From Clostridium_AD frigoriphilum (GTDB taxonomy: Bacteria; Bacillota; Clostridia; Clostridiales; Clostridiaceae): a DNA stretch of 64,000 nt. The DNA lies in assembly GCF_036541405.1 (NCBI RefSeq), contig NZ_JAZHFS010000018.1, positions 38,492 to 102,491 on the forward strand. The letters are read 5' to 3'. Made by a program: the position numbers and the translations under genes. The notes under the pieces were generated by a model that ran no database searches, was not told the DNA's origin, and saw nothing but the letters and a program-made list of their open reading frames with translations. Below, piece by piece: positions 7,587 through 15,991 of the stretch (its first letter is position 1; each line of letters opens with the position of its first letter).

Positions 7587-9143
7587 CTATATAATTTTAG
7601 TTGTCCACTCTTCACAGTCCCATACATCAGTTACTACGTCTTGATAAAATTCTGGCTCATGACAAACTAGAAGTATGCTCCCATTATATTCCTTCAAAGC
7701 TCTTTTTAACTCATCTTTTGCATCCACATCTAAATGATTGGTAGGCTCATCTAAGATCAATATATTAGTTTCTCTGTTTAGAAGTTTAGCAAGTCTTACC
7801 TTTGCTTGCTCTCCACCACTAAGCACAGTGACTTTACTTTCTATATGTTTTGTAGTAAGTCCACACTTAGCAAGGGCCGATCTTACCTGTCCCTGAGTAA
7901 GGCTAGGAAATTCTTGCCAAAACTCTTCAATACAGTTATTTCGATTAACTCCCTTTATTTCCTGTTCATAGTATCCTATATATTGATAATCTCCTAAGTT
8001 TGTATGACCCGAAAGAGCTTTAATATCACCCATAAGACTCTTTAACAATGTTGTTTTCCCAACACCATTAGCACCAGTAAGCGCAATCTTTTGTCCTCTT
8101 TCCATATACAAATCTAATGGCTTAGATAACGGGGTATCGTAACCAGTAACTAATTCCTTAGTTTTAAATATTATTTTCCCTGAAGCTCTTGCAGTTTTAA
8201 AGTTAAACTGTGGTTTTGGTTTGTCTTGTACAATTTCCATTCTATCAATTTTATCTAATTTCTTTTGTCTTGATTTTGCCATTCCACTAGTAGAAGCTCT
8301 TGCTTTATTTTTAGCAACAAAGACCTCAAGTCTAGTAATTTCCTTTTGTTGCCTTTCATAATCAGATTCCATCTGTAGCTTCTTAGCCTCATGAACTCTC
8401 AAAAATTCATCATATGAACCTATATATCTGGTTAATTTTTTATTCTCTACATGGTATATTATATTGATTGCGCCATCTAAGAATTCAATATCATGTGATA
8501 TTAATATAAATGCCTTATCATAATTTTGAAGATACCTCTTGAGCCATTCTACGTGTTGCTCATCTAAAAAGTTAGTAGGTTCATCAAGAAGTAGAACATC
8601 TGGTGCCTCTAGTAGAAGTTTTGCAAGGAGCACTTTTGTCCTTTGCCCTCCACTTAACTCTGCAACATCATTATCAAGCCCAACATCCTTAAGACCAACT
8701 CCAGCTGCTACCTCATCTATCTTAGAATCAATGCCATAAAAACCGTTATTATCAAGTTGATCTTGAATTGTACCCATTCTATCCAATAATCTTTCTAATT
8801 CTTCAGGTGATGCCTCTGCCATCTTTTCTGTTACGCTAAGCATTTCCTCTTCTAAGTCAAAAAGATATTTAAAAGCATCTCTTAAAACATCCCTAATACT
8901 CTTGCCTTTTTCCAAAACAGTATGCTGATCCATGTATCCAACTCTGACGTTGTTTGACCATTCAACATCGCCTTCATCTGGCATAAGCTTTCCGGTAATA
9001 ATGTTCATAAACGTTGATTTTCCTTCTCCATTTGCTCCTATAAGCGCTATGTGTTCTCCTTTAAGTAATCTAAAAGACACATCCTCAAATATTACTCTGT
9101 CGCCAAAACCATGGCTCATATTTTTAACTACTAATATACTCAT
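7587..9143 (-). CDS. ABC-F family ATPase, YfmM type
   Basis: At 518 residues this is a soluble twin-ATPase protein without membrane domains. The first cassette has Walker A GANGEGKST (~35-43), signature LSGGQRTK (~164) and Walker B VLLLDEPTNFLD (~184-195); the second has GANGVGKTT (~355), LSGGEQAKVRLA (~443) and ILILDEPTNHLD (~459). Between them is the charged helical linker typical of ABC-F proteins, which act at the ribosomal E site as translation factors or antibiotic-protection proteins. Length and N-terminus (MSILVVKNMSHGFGDR) match Bacillus YfmM as remembered; this is recall, not a search. AAGGGG precedes the start. It is a single-gene unit. Drug resistance is possible but not shown. 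Confidence 0.9.
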   Translation of the reverse strand: MSILVVKNMSHGFGDRVIFEDVSFRLLKGEHIALIGANGEGKSTFMNIITGKLMPDEGDVEWSNNVRVGYMDQHTVLEKGKSIRDVLRDAFKYLFDLEEEMLSVTEKMAEASPEELERLLDRMGTIQDQLDNNGFYGIDSKIDEVAAGVGLKDVGLDNDVAELSGGQRTKVLLAKLLLEAPDVLLLDEPTNFLDEQHVEWLKRYLQNYDKAFILISHDIEFLDGAINIIYHVENKKLTRYIGSYDEFLRVHEAKKLQMESDYERQQKEITRLEVFVAKNKARASTSGMAKSRQKKLDKIDRMEIVQDKPKPQFNFKTARASGKIIFKTKELVTGYDTPLSKPLDLYMERGQKIALTGANGVGKTTLLKSLMGDIKALSGHTNLGDYQYIGYYEQEIKGVNRNNCIEEFWQEFPSLTQGQVRSALAKCGLTTKHIESKVTVLSGGEQAKVRLAKLLNRETNILILDEPTNHLDVDAKDELKRALKEYNGSILLVCHEPEFYQDVVTDVWDCEEWTTKII

Positions 9144-9501
9144 TTGTATTTCCCCTTACTTTAGTATGATTTTACATATTTATATTTTTTACATTTGTAA
9201 TTATTTACTTATTTATATTAATTTGATGTTATATATCAATTTCCGACTAAAAAAATAGTCCAGTATTTACATAATTATCTTTATTTCAATTATATATATA
9301 AAAATGGCACATACATAAGTGTAATTTATAATTGACCTTATGTCAAAACAAATTTTTATATATCATATTACAAATTAATTCTGTGTGGTATACTACTATA
9401 GATAAATAACATGATAATTATAATTGAAACTATTATAAAACATATGAGACATAATGCACTTATATATTATGTTTCCCTAAAAAGCACAGGAGGAATTTAG
9501 A
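9144..9501. other. Divergent intergenic region (ABC-F / methyltransferase)
   Basis: About 358 bases without a supportable gene. An extended -10 (TGGTATACT, with TATACT at 9389-9394) on the plus strand is a weak promoter candidate for the methyltransferase gene; its -35 is poor. A short inverted repeat TTGAC / GTCAA lies at 9332-9346. Short open frames here are AT-rich with no ribosome binding site. Confidence 0.4.
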
Positions 9502-10680
9502 ATGGCTTGTAAATTTTACTTATATAAAGGTAGAGGTAGAAATTCAGAAAATGGACATCTTTGGATATATGCTAATGAAATTGAAAAATTTGATGGTGAA
9601 TATGAAAACGGAGACATAATTGAAGTATATAATTTTAGAAATGAGTTTATAGGAAAAGGTTATATAAACGATGTTTCTAAAATTGCCATAAGAATAATGA
9701 CAAGAGATATTCATGAAGAAATAGATGTAGAGTTTTTCAGAAAGAGGCTTCACGCTGCATGGGAATATAGAAAAACAGTTATAGATACTTCTAGCTGTAG
9801 ATTTTTGTTTGGAGAAGCAGATTTTGTACCAGGCATGATAATAGACAAATATGAGGACTATTATGTTATTCAATCCTTAGCTCTTGGAATAGACAAATAT
9901 AAAGATATAGTAGTTAATCTATTAACAGATGAATATGGCGCAAAAGGTGTATATGAACGAAGCGATGCTAAAGTACGTGAGCTCGAGGGAATGGAGCAAA
10001 CAAAAGGATTTTTAACAAAGCCTTTTGATACCACTATAGAAATCATCGAAAACGGAGTTAAATATGACGTTGACATTGAAAATGGTCAAAAGACCGGATT
10101 TTTCTTAGATCAAAAGGAAAACAGGGCAGCTATTCAAAGATTATGTAAGGGTGCTGATGTTTTGGATTGTTTTACGCACACGGGTTCCTTTGCACTTAAT
10201 GCTGGTATCGCAGGAGCTAAAAGTGTTCTTGGTGTAGATATATCTGAATATGCCGTAGAATTTTCAAGAAAGAATGCAGAGCTTAACGGTCTATCGGAAA
10301 CAGTTAAATTTGAATGCCACAATGCCTTTGATATATTAAGAGAATGGTCAAGAGAAGAAAAAAGACAATATGATGTAGTAATACTAGACCCCCCAGCATT
10401 CACAAAATCTCGTTCCACTATAGATGGTGCAACAAGGGGTTACAAAGAAATTAACCTACGTGGTATGAAATTGGTTAAACCAGGCGGATATCTTGTAACT
10501 TGCTCTTGCTCTCACTTTATGAAACCTGATATGTTTGCAGATACTATTGCTGATGCAGCTCTAGATGCTAAAAGGACACTTAGACAAGTAGAGTTCAGAA
10601 CTCAAGCAGCAGATCATCCAATACTATGGAATTCTGATGAATCTTACTACTTAAAGTTCTACATATTCCAAGTGGTTTAA
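9502..10680 (+). CDS. Class I SAM-dependent rRNA methyltransferase (RlmI/YwbD family)
   Basis: The 392-residue protein starts with a PUA-like RNA-binding domain (residues ~1-75: YLYKGRGRNSENGHLWIYA), followed by a linker domain and a Rossmann methyltransferase fold. Visible SAM motifs: VLDCFTHTGSFALNAG (~215-230), GVDISEYAVEFS (~240) and the catalytic loop VVILDPPAFTKS (~293-304), then SCSCSHFM. In E. coli the homologous RlmI makes m5C1962 in 23S rRNA; the clostridial target is inferred. GGAGG at 9490-9494 supports the ATG. It is a single gene; the 189-bp palindromic element starts four bases after its stop. Confidence 0.9.
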   Translation: MACKFYLYKGRGRNSENGHLWIYANEIEKFDGEYENGDIIEVYNFRNEFIGKGYINDVSKIAIRIMTRDIHEEIDVEFFRKRLHAAWEYRKTVIDTSSCRFLFGEADFVPGMIIDKYEDYYVIQSLALGIDKYKDIVVNLLTDEYGAKGVYERSDAKVRELEGMEQTKGFLTKPFDTTIEIIENGVKYDVDIENGQKTGFFLDQKENRAAIQRLCKGADVLDCFTHTGSFALNAGIAGAKSVLGVDISEYAVEFSRKNAELNGLSETVKFECHNAFDILREWSREEKRQYDVVILDPPAFTKSRSTIDGATRGYKEINLRGMKLVKPGGYLVTCSCSHFMKPDMFADTIADAALDAKRTLRQVEFRTQAADHPILWNSDESYYLKFYIFQVV

Positions 10681-10684
10681 AGTA

Positions 10685-10873
10685 AAAGGAGTATATTTTA
10701 CTACAAATGCCTTCACTTCGCTAAGTAATTCTAAAATTCAATATATTTACATCTGCTAAAAACTCAAACTCGCTATCGCTCAAACAATGAGTTTTCTTAA
10801 CGCAACTGTAAATAAACTAAATTAGAATTACTAATGCTTGTTCAAATGCATTTTACGTAATATATACTCCTTT
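10685..10873. repeat. Long imperfect palindromic element, ~189 bp
   Basis: The outer ends AAAGGAGTATAT (10685-10696) and ATATACTCCTTT (10862-10873) are perfect complements. Pairing continues inward with interruptions: TAAGTAATTCTAA against TTAGAATTACTAA, ATTTACA against TGTAAAT, TAAAAACTCA against TGAGTTTTCTTA. The apex is near GCTATCGC. Nearly the whole interval can fold into one long hairpin on either strand. It contains no supportable ORF. It looks like a non-autonomous palindromic repeat (MITE-like) or a structured RNA. It may also terminate the methyltransferase transcript. Confidence 0.8.
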
Positions 10874-10951
10874 ATTTCTTTTAAAACCATCTTTTCTTAT
10901 TAATATAATACAGTAATCTCCCTAACGCATTACCCGCTATTTATAACCTAC

Positions 10952-11656
10952 TTATAATATAGTCCCATCTTTATATTCTGGAACAATGTCTATAATATCT
11001 TTTTGACAGCAATATTCTAAATCTGTAGCTAGACCTAACTTCATAATTGTTTTATAGTGATTTGCGTATTTTATAAAATTATGAATGTCTTCATTGTTCT
11101 TATAGATGTAATGAGAAGCTACTGCTATGTCTGCTAGCTCTACTTGTGCTAGTTTTAATACACAATCTATTATGTACCCACTACATAGAAAATCATCTAT
11201 AGAAAATTCACCATAAGTCCCCGCATTAACTATTACTACGTCTTTATTTAAGGATACTATTCTGCTTGCAATGGCTTTGGCATTTAGCATTGCCCCTATT
11301 AGGATGTTACTAGCCCCACTGCAACCTTTTATAGCTTTAGTACCATTAGTAGTAGTCATAACAAGTGTTTTGCCTTCTATGGACTCCCTGGTGTATTCAA
11401 GTGGAGAATTAGAATAGTGAAAGCCTTCTATCTTCAATGCGTTTCTCTCTCCACCAAGCATAAACTCTTCTTTACTATTTTTAACAATTTCAGATGCATC
11501 CTCAACCGTTAAAACAGGAATTACACCGACGCATCCATTATTCATTGCAGTAACTATTACACTAGTTGCCCTAAGCATATCTATAACTACTACAGTCTTA
11601 TTTTCTATTTTTTCATTCTTTATATCATCCGCAGAAATTATTATATCTATTTTCAT
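10952..11656 (-). CDS. ComB-family 2-phosphosulfolactate phosphatase homologue
   Basis: The 234-residue protein matches the ComB family: VVIDMLRATSVIVTAMNNG near residues 23-41, GERNALKIEGFHYSNSP (~70-86), TTTNGTKAIKGC (~101-112) and NAGTYGEFSIDDFLCSG (~143-159). Characterised ComB enzymes remove phosphate from 2-phosphosulfolactate in coenzyme M synthesis in methanogens. Clostridia do not make coenzyme M by that route as far as known, so here the substrate is probably another phosphorylated acid. AAAGGGGAT precedes the ATG. It is monocistronic, with no other sulfonate genes nearby. Confidence 0.85.
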   Translation of the reverse strand: MKIDIIISADDIKNEKIENKTVVVIDMLRATSVIVTAMNNGCVGVIPVLTVEDASEIVKNSKEEFMLGGERNALKIEGFHYSNSPLEYTRESIEGKTLVMTTTNGTKAIKGCSGASNILIGAMLNAKAIASRIVSLNKDVVIVNAGTYGEFSIDDFLCSGYIIDCVLKLAQVELADIAVASHYIYKNNEDIHNFIKYANHYKTIMKLGLATDLEYCCQKDIIDIVPEYKDGTIL

Positions 11657-11915
11657 ATGTTCTATCCCCTTTGTAATACTATTTTTCTTATACTATCTAA
11701 TATTATAGTACATATTTATAAAAATCGAACATGATTATTATAATATCATTTAACAATTTTCCTTCCATATCTCTGTATAATTGTAAAATTTTAAAGGAAT
11801 TTTAATAAATCCATAGAATTTATTTATAATAAAGTTAATTTTAATTTATAGTACTTTAATTCATACCAAACAACTCCAAGGCTTTTATCACTAGCTATTT
11901 GAAGGAGGAAACACA

Positions 11916-12818
11916 ATGTCAATAAAAAAAATAGTTACATCATTAATTTCTACATTAGCAATAGTTTTATTTTTTTCAACATATTCTTATGCAGCGATTA
12001 CCGATAGTAGCACGAAAATAAATTTACAGAAAAGCTTATCTACTTATGAAGATGTTTTTACAAATGAACGGGAACATTATAATTTAACTGCTAATGATAT
12101 CATAAAAAACAACTTAGAATTAGGCGAAATATATCTAGAAAACACTTTAGACATTAACGCAAATACTAATACTAAAAAATTGTCAGAAAAGCTTAAAGAA
12201 GGTAATGATGAATATGTAAGTACTATAAGGTTAAAATATTCTAACAAGCCAATAGCACTTGCTATTATATCAAAAGTAGATTCCAAATGGGTTGTCATTG
12301 GCTTTAATAGTTACAATTTACTTGATAATGAAATTGCAAATTTCAAAAAAACTGTTAATGCTAATCCAATTGTAATTAGAGATAATGCTAATAAAATATT
12401 CGCATTGGGATCTGAACAGACAGAAGATAATATAAAAATGATCGAACCAAACAAAGCTTTGGAATTAAAAAAGGGCGATGTTGTGTCGATAACTGAATTA
12501 CAACAGAAATTAAAAAAAGAAAAAAATATAAATCCTAATTCTGTTGGAGCAATGGGAACACCAACTCATGCAAATAACAATAAAAGACTTCATCAGGATC
12601 ATAAATCTCCCTCTGAAGTCTTAAATATTGTATCCCCATATGAAACAAACTCTTTTTCCTTAGAGACAGCTATCAAAAGTATATATTGCGCATCTAAGAA
12701 AAAAAATTACTCTACCTTATTTCCTTTCCATATCAAAAATGCTATAAGAAACACAGATGCATCTTTAAAATCTCTAATGTCAAAATTTGTTTCTTTCTTA
12801 ATCTTATCTAGTCTATAA
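11916..12818 (+). CDS. Secreted protein of unknown function with antisense 3' overlap
   Basis: The 300-residue reading has a clear signal peptide: basic MSIKKI, hydrophobic core LISTLAIVLFFSTY and cleavage near SYA-AI (residue ~27). GGAGGA at 11902-11907 supports the ATG. The middle (~30-220) is a plausible soluble domain (KSLSTYEDVFTNEREHYNLTANDI; PIVIRDNANKIFALGSEQT). The last ~37 residues (12707-12818) run antisense to the end of the convergent regulator gene, and about 75 bases upstream of that overlap the reading crosses a terminator-like hairpin. The tail is therefore suspect: the true protein may end earlier and have lost its stop by mutation. Family not recognised. Confidence 0.6.
   Translation: MSIKKIVTSLISTLAIVLFFSTYSYAAITDSSTKINLQKSLSTYEDVFTNEREHYNLTANDIIKNNLELGEIYLENTLDINANTNTKKLSEKLKEGNDEYVSTIRLKYSNKPIALAIISKVDSKWVVIGFNSYNLLDNEIANFKKTVNANPIVIRDNANKIFALGSEQTEDNIKMIEPNKALELKKGDVVSITELQQKLKKEKNINPNSVGAMGTPTHANNNKRLHQDHKSPSEVLNIVSPYETNSFSLETAIKSIYCASKKKNYSTLFPFHIKNAIRNTDASLKSLMSKFVSFLILSSL
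12584..12622 (-). terminator. Terminator-like hairpin downstream of the CdaR-type regulator
   Basis: AAGACTTCA (12584-12592) pairs with TGAAGTCTT (12614-12622); the minus strand then reads TTTATTGTTATT. It lies 85 bases after the regulator's stop, inside the convergent reading frame on the plus strand. Confidence 0.5.
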
Positions 12819-13657
12819 ATCAAGGTGTTCCTATGCACATACAACTTTCTAGCAGCGTCACTTATATTAAGACCACAATCTACAAATTGCTCAATAGTTA
12901 CTATCATTTGACTATCAAAAGCATCAAATTTATCTTTTAACATGTATAACAGTTCCTGCTTAATTTTAGCGTCTACATTATATACAATTTTCTCAAATAA
13001 CATCTTATTGTAATTAAATATATGATCTTTTATATCAAACTTTTTACCAAGTATCATGCACTCGGCTGCATCATTATACGCCTTCTTAATTCCCCTTATA
13101 TCATAATTTATATCACCGTAACTTACATAACATTCACAATACAAATCAGATGAGATAGACTCCTTAATACTTTCTATATGTTGCTGTACTTCAGCAAATT
13201 GACCAATTACAATAATGTTATCGTTATATATTAAACTCACGACTTCCTCATTATCATATATTTGTTTTATAATGCTTAAAGCTTCATACTTGCTTCCATT
13301 AACACTTATTAATATGACATAACATCCATTTTTAAGAAAAGGCAAATTTATATTAATGTTATCAATTGAAATTTCTCTATTCTCTAAGATATCAATAACT
13401 GCCTGTTCCTTAGATAAAAAAAGTTGGATATACTTATTTTCTATAGTATATTTGAGCAAAGCTGTACAATTTTCATACTGCTTTTCTAAACTAATTATGC
13501 CTTTAACTCTTCCAAGCATAATAGTAAAGCTAGTTATATGTGAATTTTTAATATCTAAGTCGCTAATATATAGTGAATTACCATCCTCAGTAACCACATT
13601 AAATGGTATTTTTGAAGAATGACTTAAATTCTTTAAGAATTCAGTGAAATTGTACAT
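12707..13657 (-). CDS. CdaR/PucR-family transcriptional regulator
   Basis: The 316-residue protein ends in a PucR-type helix-turn-helix: VDCGLNISDAARKLYVHRNT followed by LIYRLDKI (residues ~262-290), characteristic of CdaR-type activators. The central part (~170-215, YCECYVSYGD then IKKAYNDAAECMILGKK) fits the GGDEF-like domain found in CdaR relatives, which is not a cyclase. The N-terminal sensory part is short and divergent. It begins 13 bases after the stop of the sugar-ABC ATPase gene on the same strand, so the two form one unit; control of carbohydrate uptake is a reasonable inference. No effector can be named. Confidence 0.85.
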   Translation of the reverse strand: MYNFTEFLKNLSHSSKIPFNVVTEDGNSLYISDLDIKNSHITSFTIMLGRVKGIISLEKQYENCTALLKYTIENKYIQLFLSKEQAVIDILENREISIDNININLPFLKNGCYVILISVNGSKYEALSIIKQIYDNEEVVSLIYNDNIIVIGQFAEVQQHIESIKESISSDLYCECYVSYGDINYDIRGIKKAYNDAAECMILGKKFDIKDHIFNYNKMLFEKIVYNVDAKIKQELLYMLKDKFDAFDSQMIVTIEQFVDCGLNISDAARKLYVHRNTLIYRLDKIKKETNFDIRDFKDASVFLIAFLIWKGNKVE

Positions 13658-13670
13658 TTTCAGTCACCTC

Positions 13671-14780
13671 CTATACTACCGTTGTTTCAGTTTCTTTATC
13701 AAATATATGAATTTTATTTGCATCCAAAGCAATTTTAATTTTATCTCCAACCTTAGCCATAGATGATCCGTTAACTCTTACGACAATATTTGTATCCCCT
13801 TTTGACATATAAATATTAGTCTCTGCTCCCATAAGCTCTACAACCTCGACTTTAGCTTCTACAATTGCATCTTTATGTTCCTCAAGGAAAGTAATACCGT
13901 CATCAATATCTTCAGGTCTTATTCCCATTATAACAGTTTTACCTATATAGGATTTCTCTCTTATAATTTTAGCTTTATCCTCTGGAAGCACTATAGTTTC
14001 ATTATTAAAAGTAATAACAATTTTTCCATTTTGCTCTAAAATCTTAGCGTCCATAAAGTTCATTTGAGGACTTCCTATAAATCCAGCAACAAATATATTA
14101 ACTGGGTGCTCATATATATTATGTGGAGTATCTACTTGTTGAACTAGTCCATCTTTCATTACAACTATTCTTGTTCCCATTGTCATAGCTTCTGTTTGAT
14201 CATGCGTTACATATACAAATGTTGTTTGAAGTTTATGATGTAGTTTTGATATCTCCGTTCTCATTTGTACTCTAAGTTTAGCATCCAAATTTGATAGTGG
14301 CTCGTCCATTAAGAATACCTTCGGATTTCTAACTATCGCTCTTCCAAGTGCTACCCTTTGCCTTTGTCCACCTGATAATGCTTTTGGTTTTCTGTCAAGT
14401 AAATGTTCTATATCAAGCGTTTTAGCTACATCCGTAACCTTTTGTTTTATTTCATCTTTTGGCATTTTTCTTAGTTTTAACCCAAATGCCATGTTATCAT
14501 ATACAGTCATATGAGGATATAATGCATAGTTCTGAAAAACCATTGCTATATCTCTATCCTTAGGTGCCACGTCATTTACGACTTTATCGCCAATATATAT
14601 TTCACCTTTTGATATCTCTTCAAGACCTGCTATCATCCTTAAAGTTGTTGATTTACCACAACCTGACGGTCCTACAAAAACTATAAATTCTTTATCTTCT
14701 ATTTCAAGATTAAAATCCTTAACCGCTGTTACATTGCCATCATAAATCTTGTATATGTGCCTTAATGATAAACTTGACAT
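13671..14780 (-). CDS. Carbohydrate ABC transporter ATP-binding protein (MsmX/UgpC type)
   Basis: The 369-residue protein has Walker A GPSGCGKST (~37-45), Q-loop FQNYALYPH (~81-89), signature LSGGQRQR (~134-141), Walker B VFLMDEPLSNLDAKLR (~154-169) and a C-terminal regulatory TOBE/OB region (residues ~240-369, PEDIDDGITFLEE...). This is the MalK/UgpC/MsmX architecture. No permease or binding-protein gene is adjacent, which fits a shared 'multitask' ATPase energising several sugar transporters, as MsmX does in Bacillus. Cotranscribed with the CdaR-type regulator. AGGGGGAATATATT precedes the ATG. Confidence 0.94.
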   Translation of the reverse strand: MSSLSLRHIYKIYDGNVTAVKDFNLEIEDKEFIVFVGPSGCGKSTTLRMIAGLEEISKGEIYIGDKVVNDVAPKDRDIAMVFQNYALYPHMTVYDNMAFGLKLRKMPKDEIKQKVTDVAKTLDIEHLLDRKPKALSGGQRQRVALGRAIVRNPKVFLMDEPLSNLDAKLRVQMRTEISKLHHKLQTTFVYVTHDQTEAMTMGTRIVVMKDGLVQQVDTPHNIYEHPVNIFVAGFIGSPQMNFMDAKILEQNGKIVITFNNETIVLPEDKAKIIREKSYIGKTVIMGIRPEDIDDGITFLEEHKDAIVEAKVEVVELMGAETNIYMSKGDTNIVVRVNGSSMAKVGDKIKIALDANKIHIFDKETETTVV

Positions 14781-14817
14781 AATATATTCCCCCTATATGT
14801 TTGTTTTAAATGATTTT

Positions 14818-14833
14818 CAATATACGTATATTG
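14818..14833. promoter_or_regulatory. 16-bp perfect palindrome upstream of the sugar-ABC ATPase gene
   Basis: CAATATACGTATATTG is a perfect palindrome 38 bases before the ATG at 14780. On the minus strand it overlaps TACAAT, a possible -10. The position fits an operator controlling the ATPase-regulator unit. Confidence 0.55.
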
Positions 14834-14946
14834 TAATCCTTTAAATCATATTTATCTATTCCCAATACCCCCAAAAGTGGTGAAGTTAATTTGTAGAAAG
14901 ACACAAATTGGTACTATAGTAATATAGGACTTGTTTATTAATATTT

Positions 14947-15876
14947 TCAACATATAAAGTTTTTTCCTTGATATAAATCTAACTCTTTCAGTTTATTATC
15001 TATAGCATTTAAGACTTCCCATTTTTTTAAACTCCACATAGGGCCTATTAATAACTCCCTTGGTGCGTCCCCTGTTAATCTGTGTATAACCATATTAGGA
15101 GGAAGCATAGTAATTGTTTTACAAATAATATCTACATACTCATCTTGATTTAAAAATTCAAGTTTTTTTTGCTTATAGAGCTCAACCATAGGCGTATTTT
15201 CCATAAGATGAAGCAAATGTAGCTTTATCCCCTTTATATCTTTATGTGAAACATAATCTATTGTTTTAAGCATATCCTTGGCACTTTCTCCAGGAAGACC
15301 AAATATAGTATGAACCACCACATCAATATTTCTTTTATTAAGCTCACCCAAAGTCTCTTCAAATTTATGTAACTTATAACCTCTATTAATAATTTTTGCA
15401 CTTTCATCAGAACTTGTCTGCAGTCCTAATTCTACCCACGTGTACACTTTATGCGAATATTCCTCTATTAAGTCTAATACATCATTATCTAAACAATCAG
15501 GCCGTGTAGCTATAGCAAGTGCCACTACACCCTCTTGTAATACTGCTTCCTCATATTTTTCCCTTAACACATCAACGCTTGCATATGTATTTGTATACGC
15601 CTGAAAATAAGCAATATACTTTCCGGATTTCCATTTCTTACTCATCATAATCTTTATATCTTCAAATTGTCTAGTAATAGAAAACTTTCTATTACCAGCG
15701 AAATCTCCGGAGCCCCTCTCGCTGCAAAACAGACACCCCCCACTACTAATAGTTCCATCTCTATTAGGACAAGAAAAACCAGCATCTAAAGCAATTTTAA
15801 AAACCTTACTACCGAACTTTTCCCTTAAAAAATAATTTAAACTAAAATATCTTTTATCATTCCATAAATTTTCCAC
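14947..15876 (-). CDS. TIGR01212-family radical SAM protein (YhcC)
   Basis: The 309-residue protein has the widened cysteine cluster of this family: C35-PNRDGTISSGG-C-LF-C (residues ~35-50), binding the 4Fe-4S cluster that cleaves S-adenosylmethionine. Downstream are ATRPDCLD (~131), TWVELGLQTSSDESAKIINRG (split over ~146-166) and HTIFGLPGES (~190). These match Elp3-like radical SAM folds. YhcC is widespread but its physiological reaction is not established. It lies 115 bases downstream of the lipoprotein gene, separated by a terminator at 15909-15944. AAAGGAAG precedes the GTG/ATG region. Length is normal. Confidence 0.9.
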   Translation of the reverse strand: MENLWNDKRYFSLNYFLREKFGSKVFKIALDAGFSCPNRDGTISSGGCLFCSERGSGDFAGNRKFSITRQFEDIKIMMSKKWKSGKYIAYFQAYTNTYASVDVLREKYEEAVLQEGVVALAIATRPDCLDNDVLDLIEEYSHKVYTWVELGLQTSSDESAKIINRGYKLHKFEETLGELNKRNIDVVVHTIFGLPGESAKDMLKTIDYVSHKDIKGIKLHLLHLMENTPMVELYKQKKLEFLNQDEYVDIICKTITMLPPNMVIHRLTGDAPRELLIGPMWSLKKWEVLNAIDNKLKELDLYQGKNFIC

Positions 15877-15908
15877 TAACGTCTTCCTTTCTTTTTTAAA
15901 AAATATTT

Positions 15909-15944
15909 AAACAAATAACTAGCCGTTAGACTAGTTATCTGTTT
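15909..15944 (-). terminator. Terminator after the lipoprotein gene
   Basis: AAACAAATAACTAG / CTAGTTATCTGTTT stem with 8-base loop; the minus strand continues into TTTAAATATTTTTT. Confidence 0.85.
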
Positions 15945-15991
15945 ACTAAACTTATGTTAAGTATACCTTATCTCCATAGTGAGTGTATTAA

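Noticed and set aside
8932..9258. Plus-strand open frame over the start of the ABC-F gene
   Set aside because: It runs antisense to coding sequence with a low-complexity tail; no supporting signals.
9544..9873. Minus-strand open frame in the methyltransferase gene
   Set aside because: Antisense shadow; protein is Ile/Phe/Tyr-rich and lacks a start signal.
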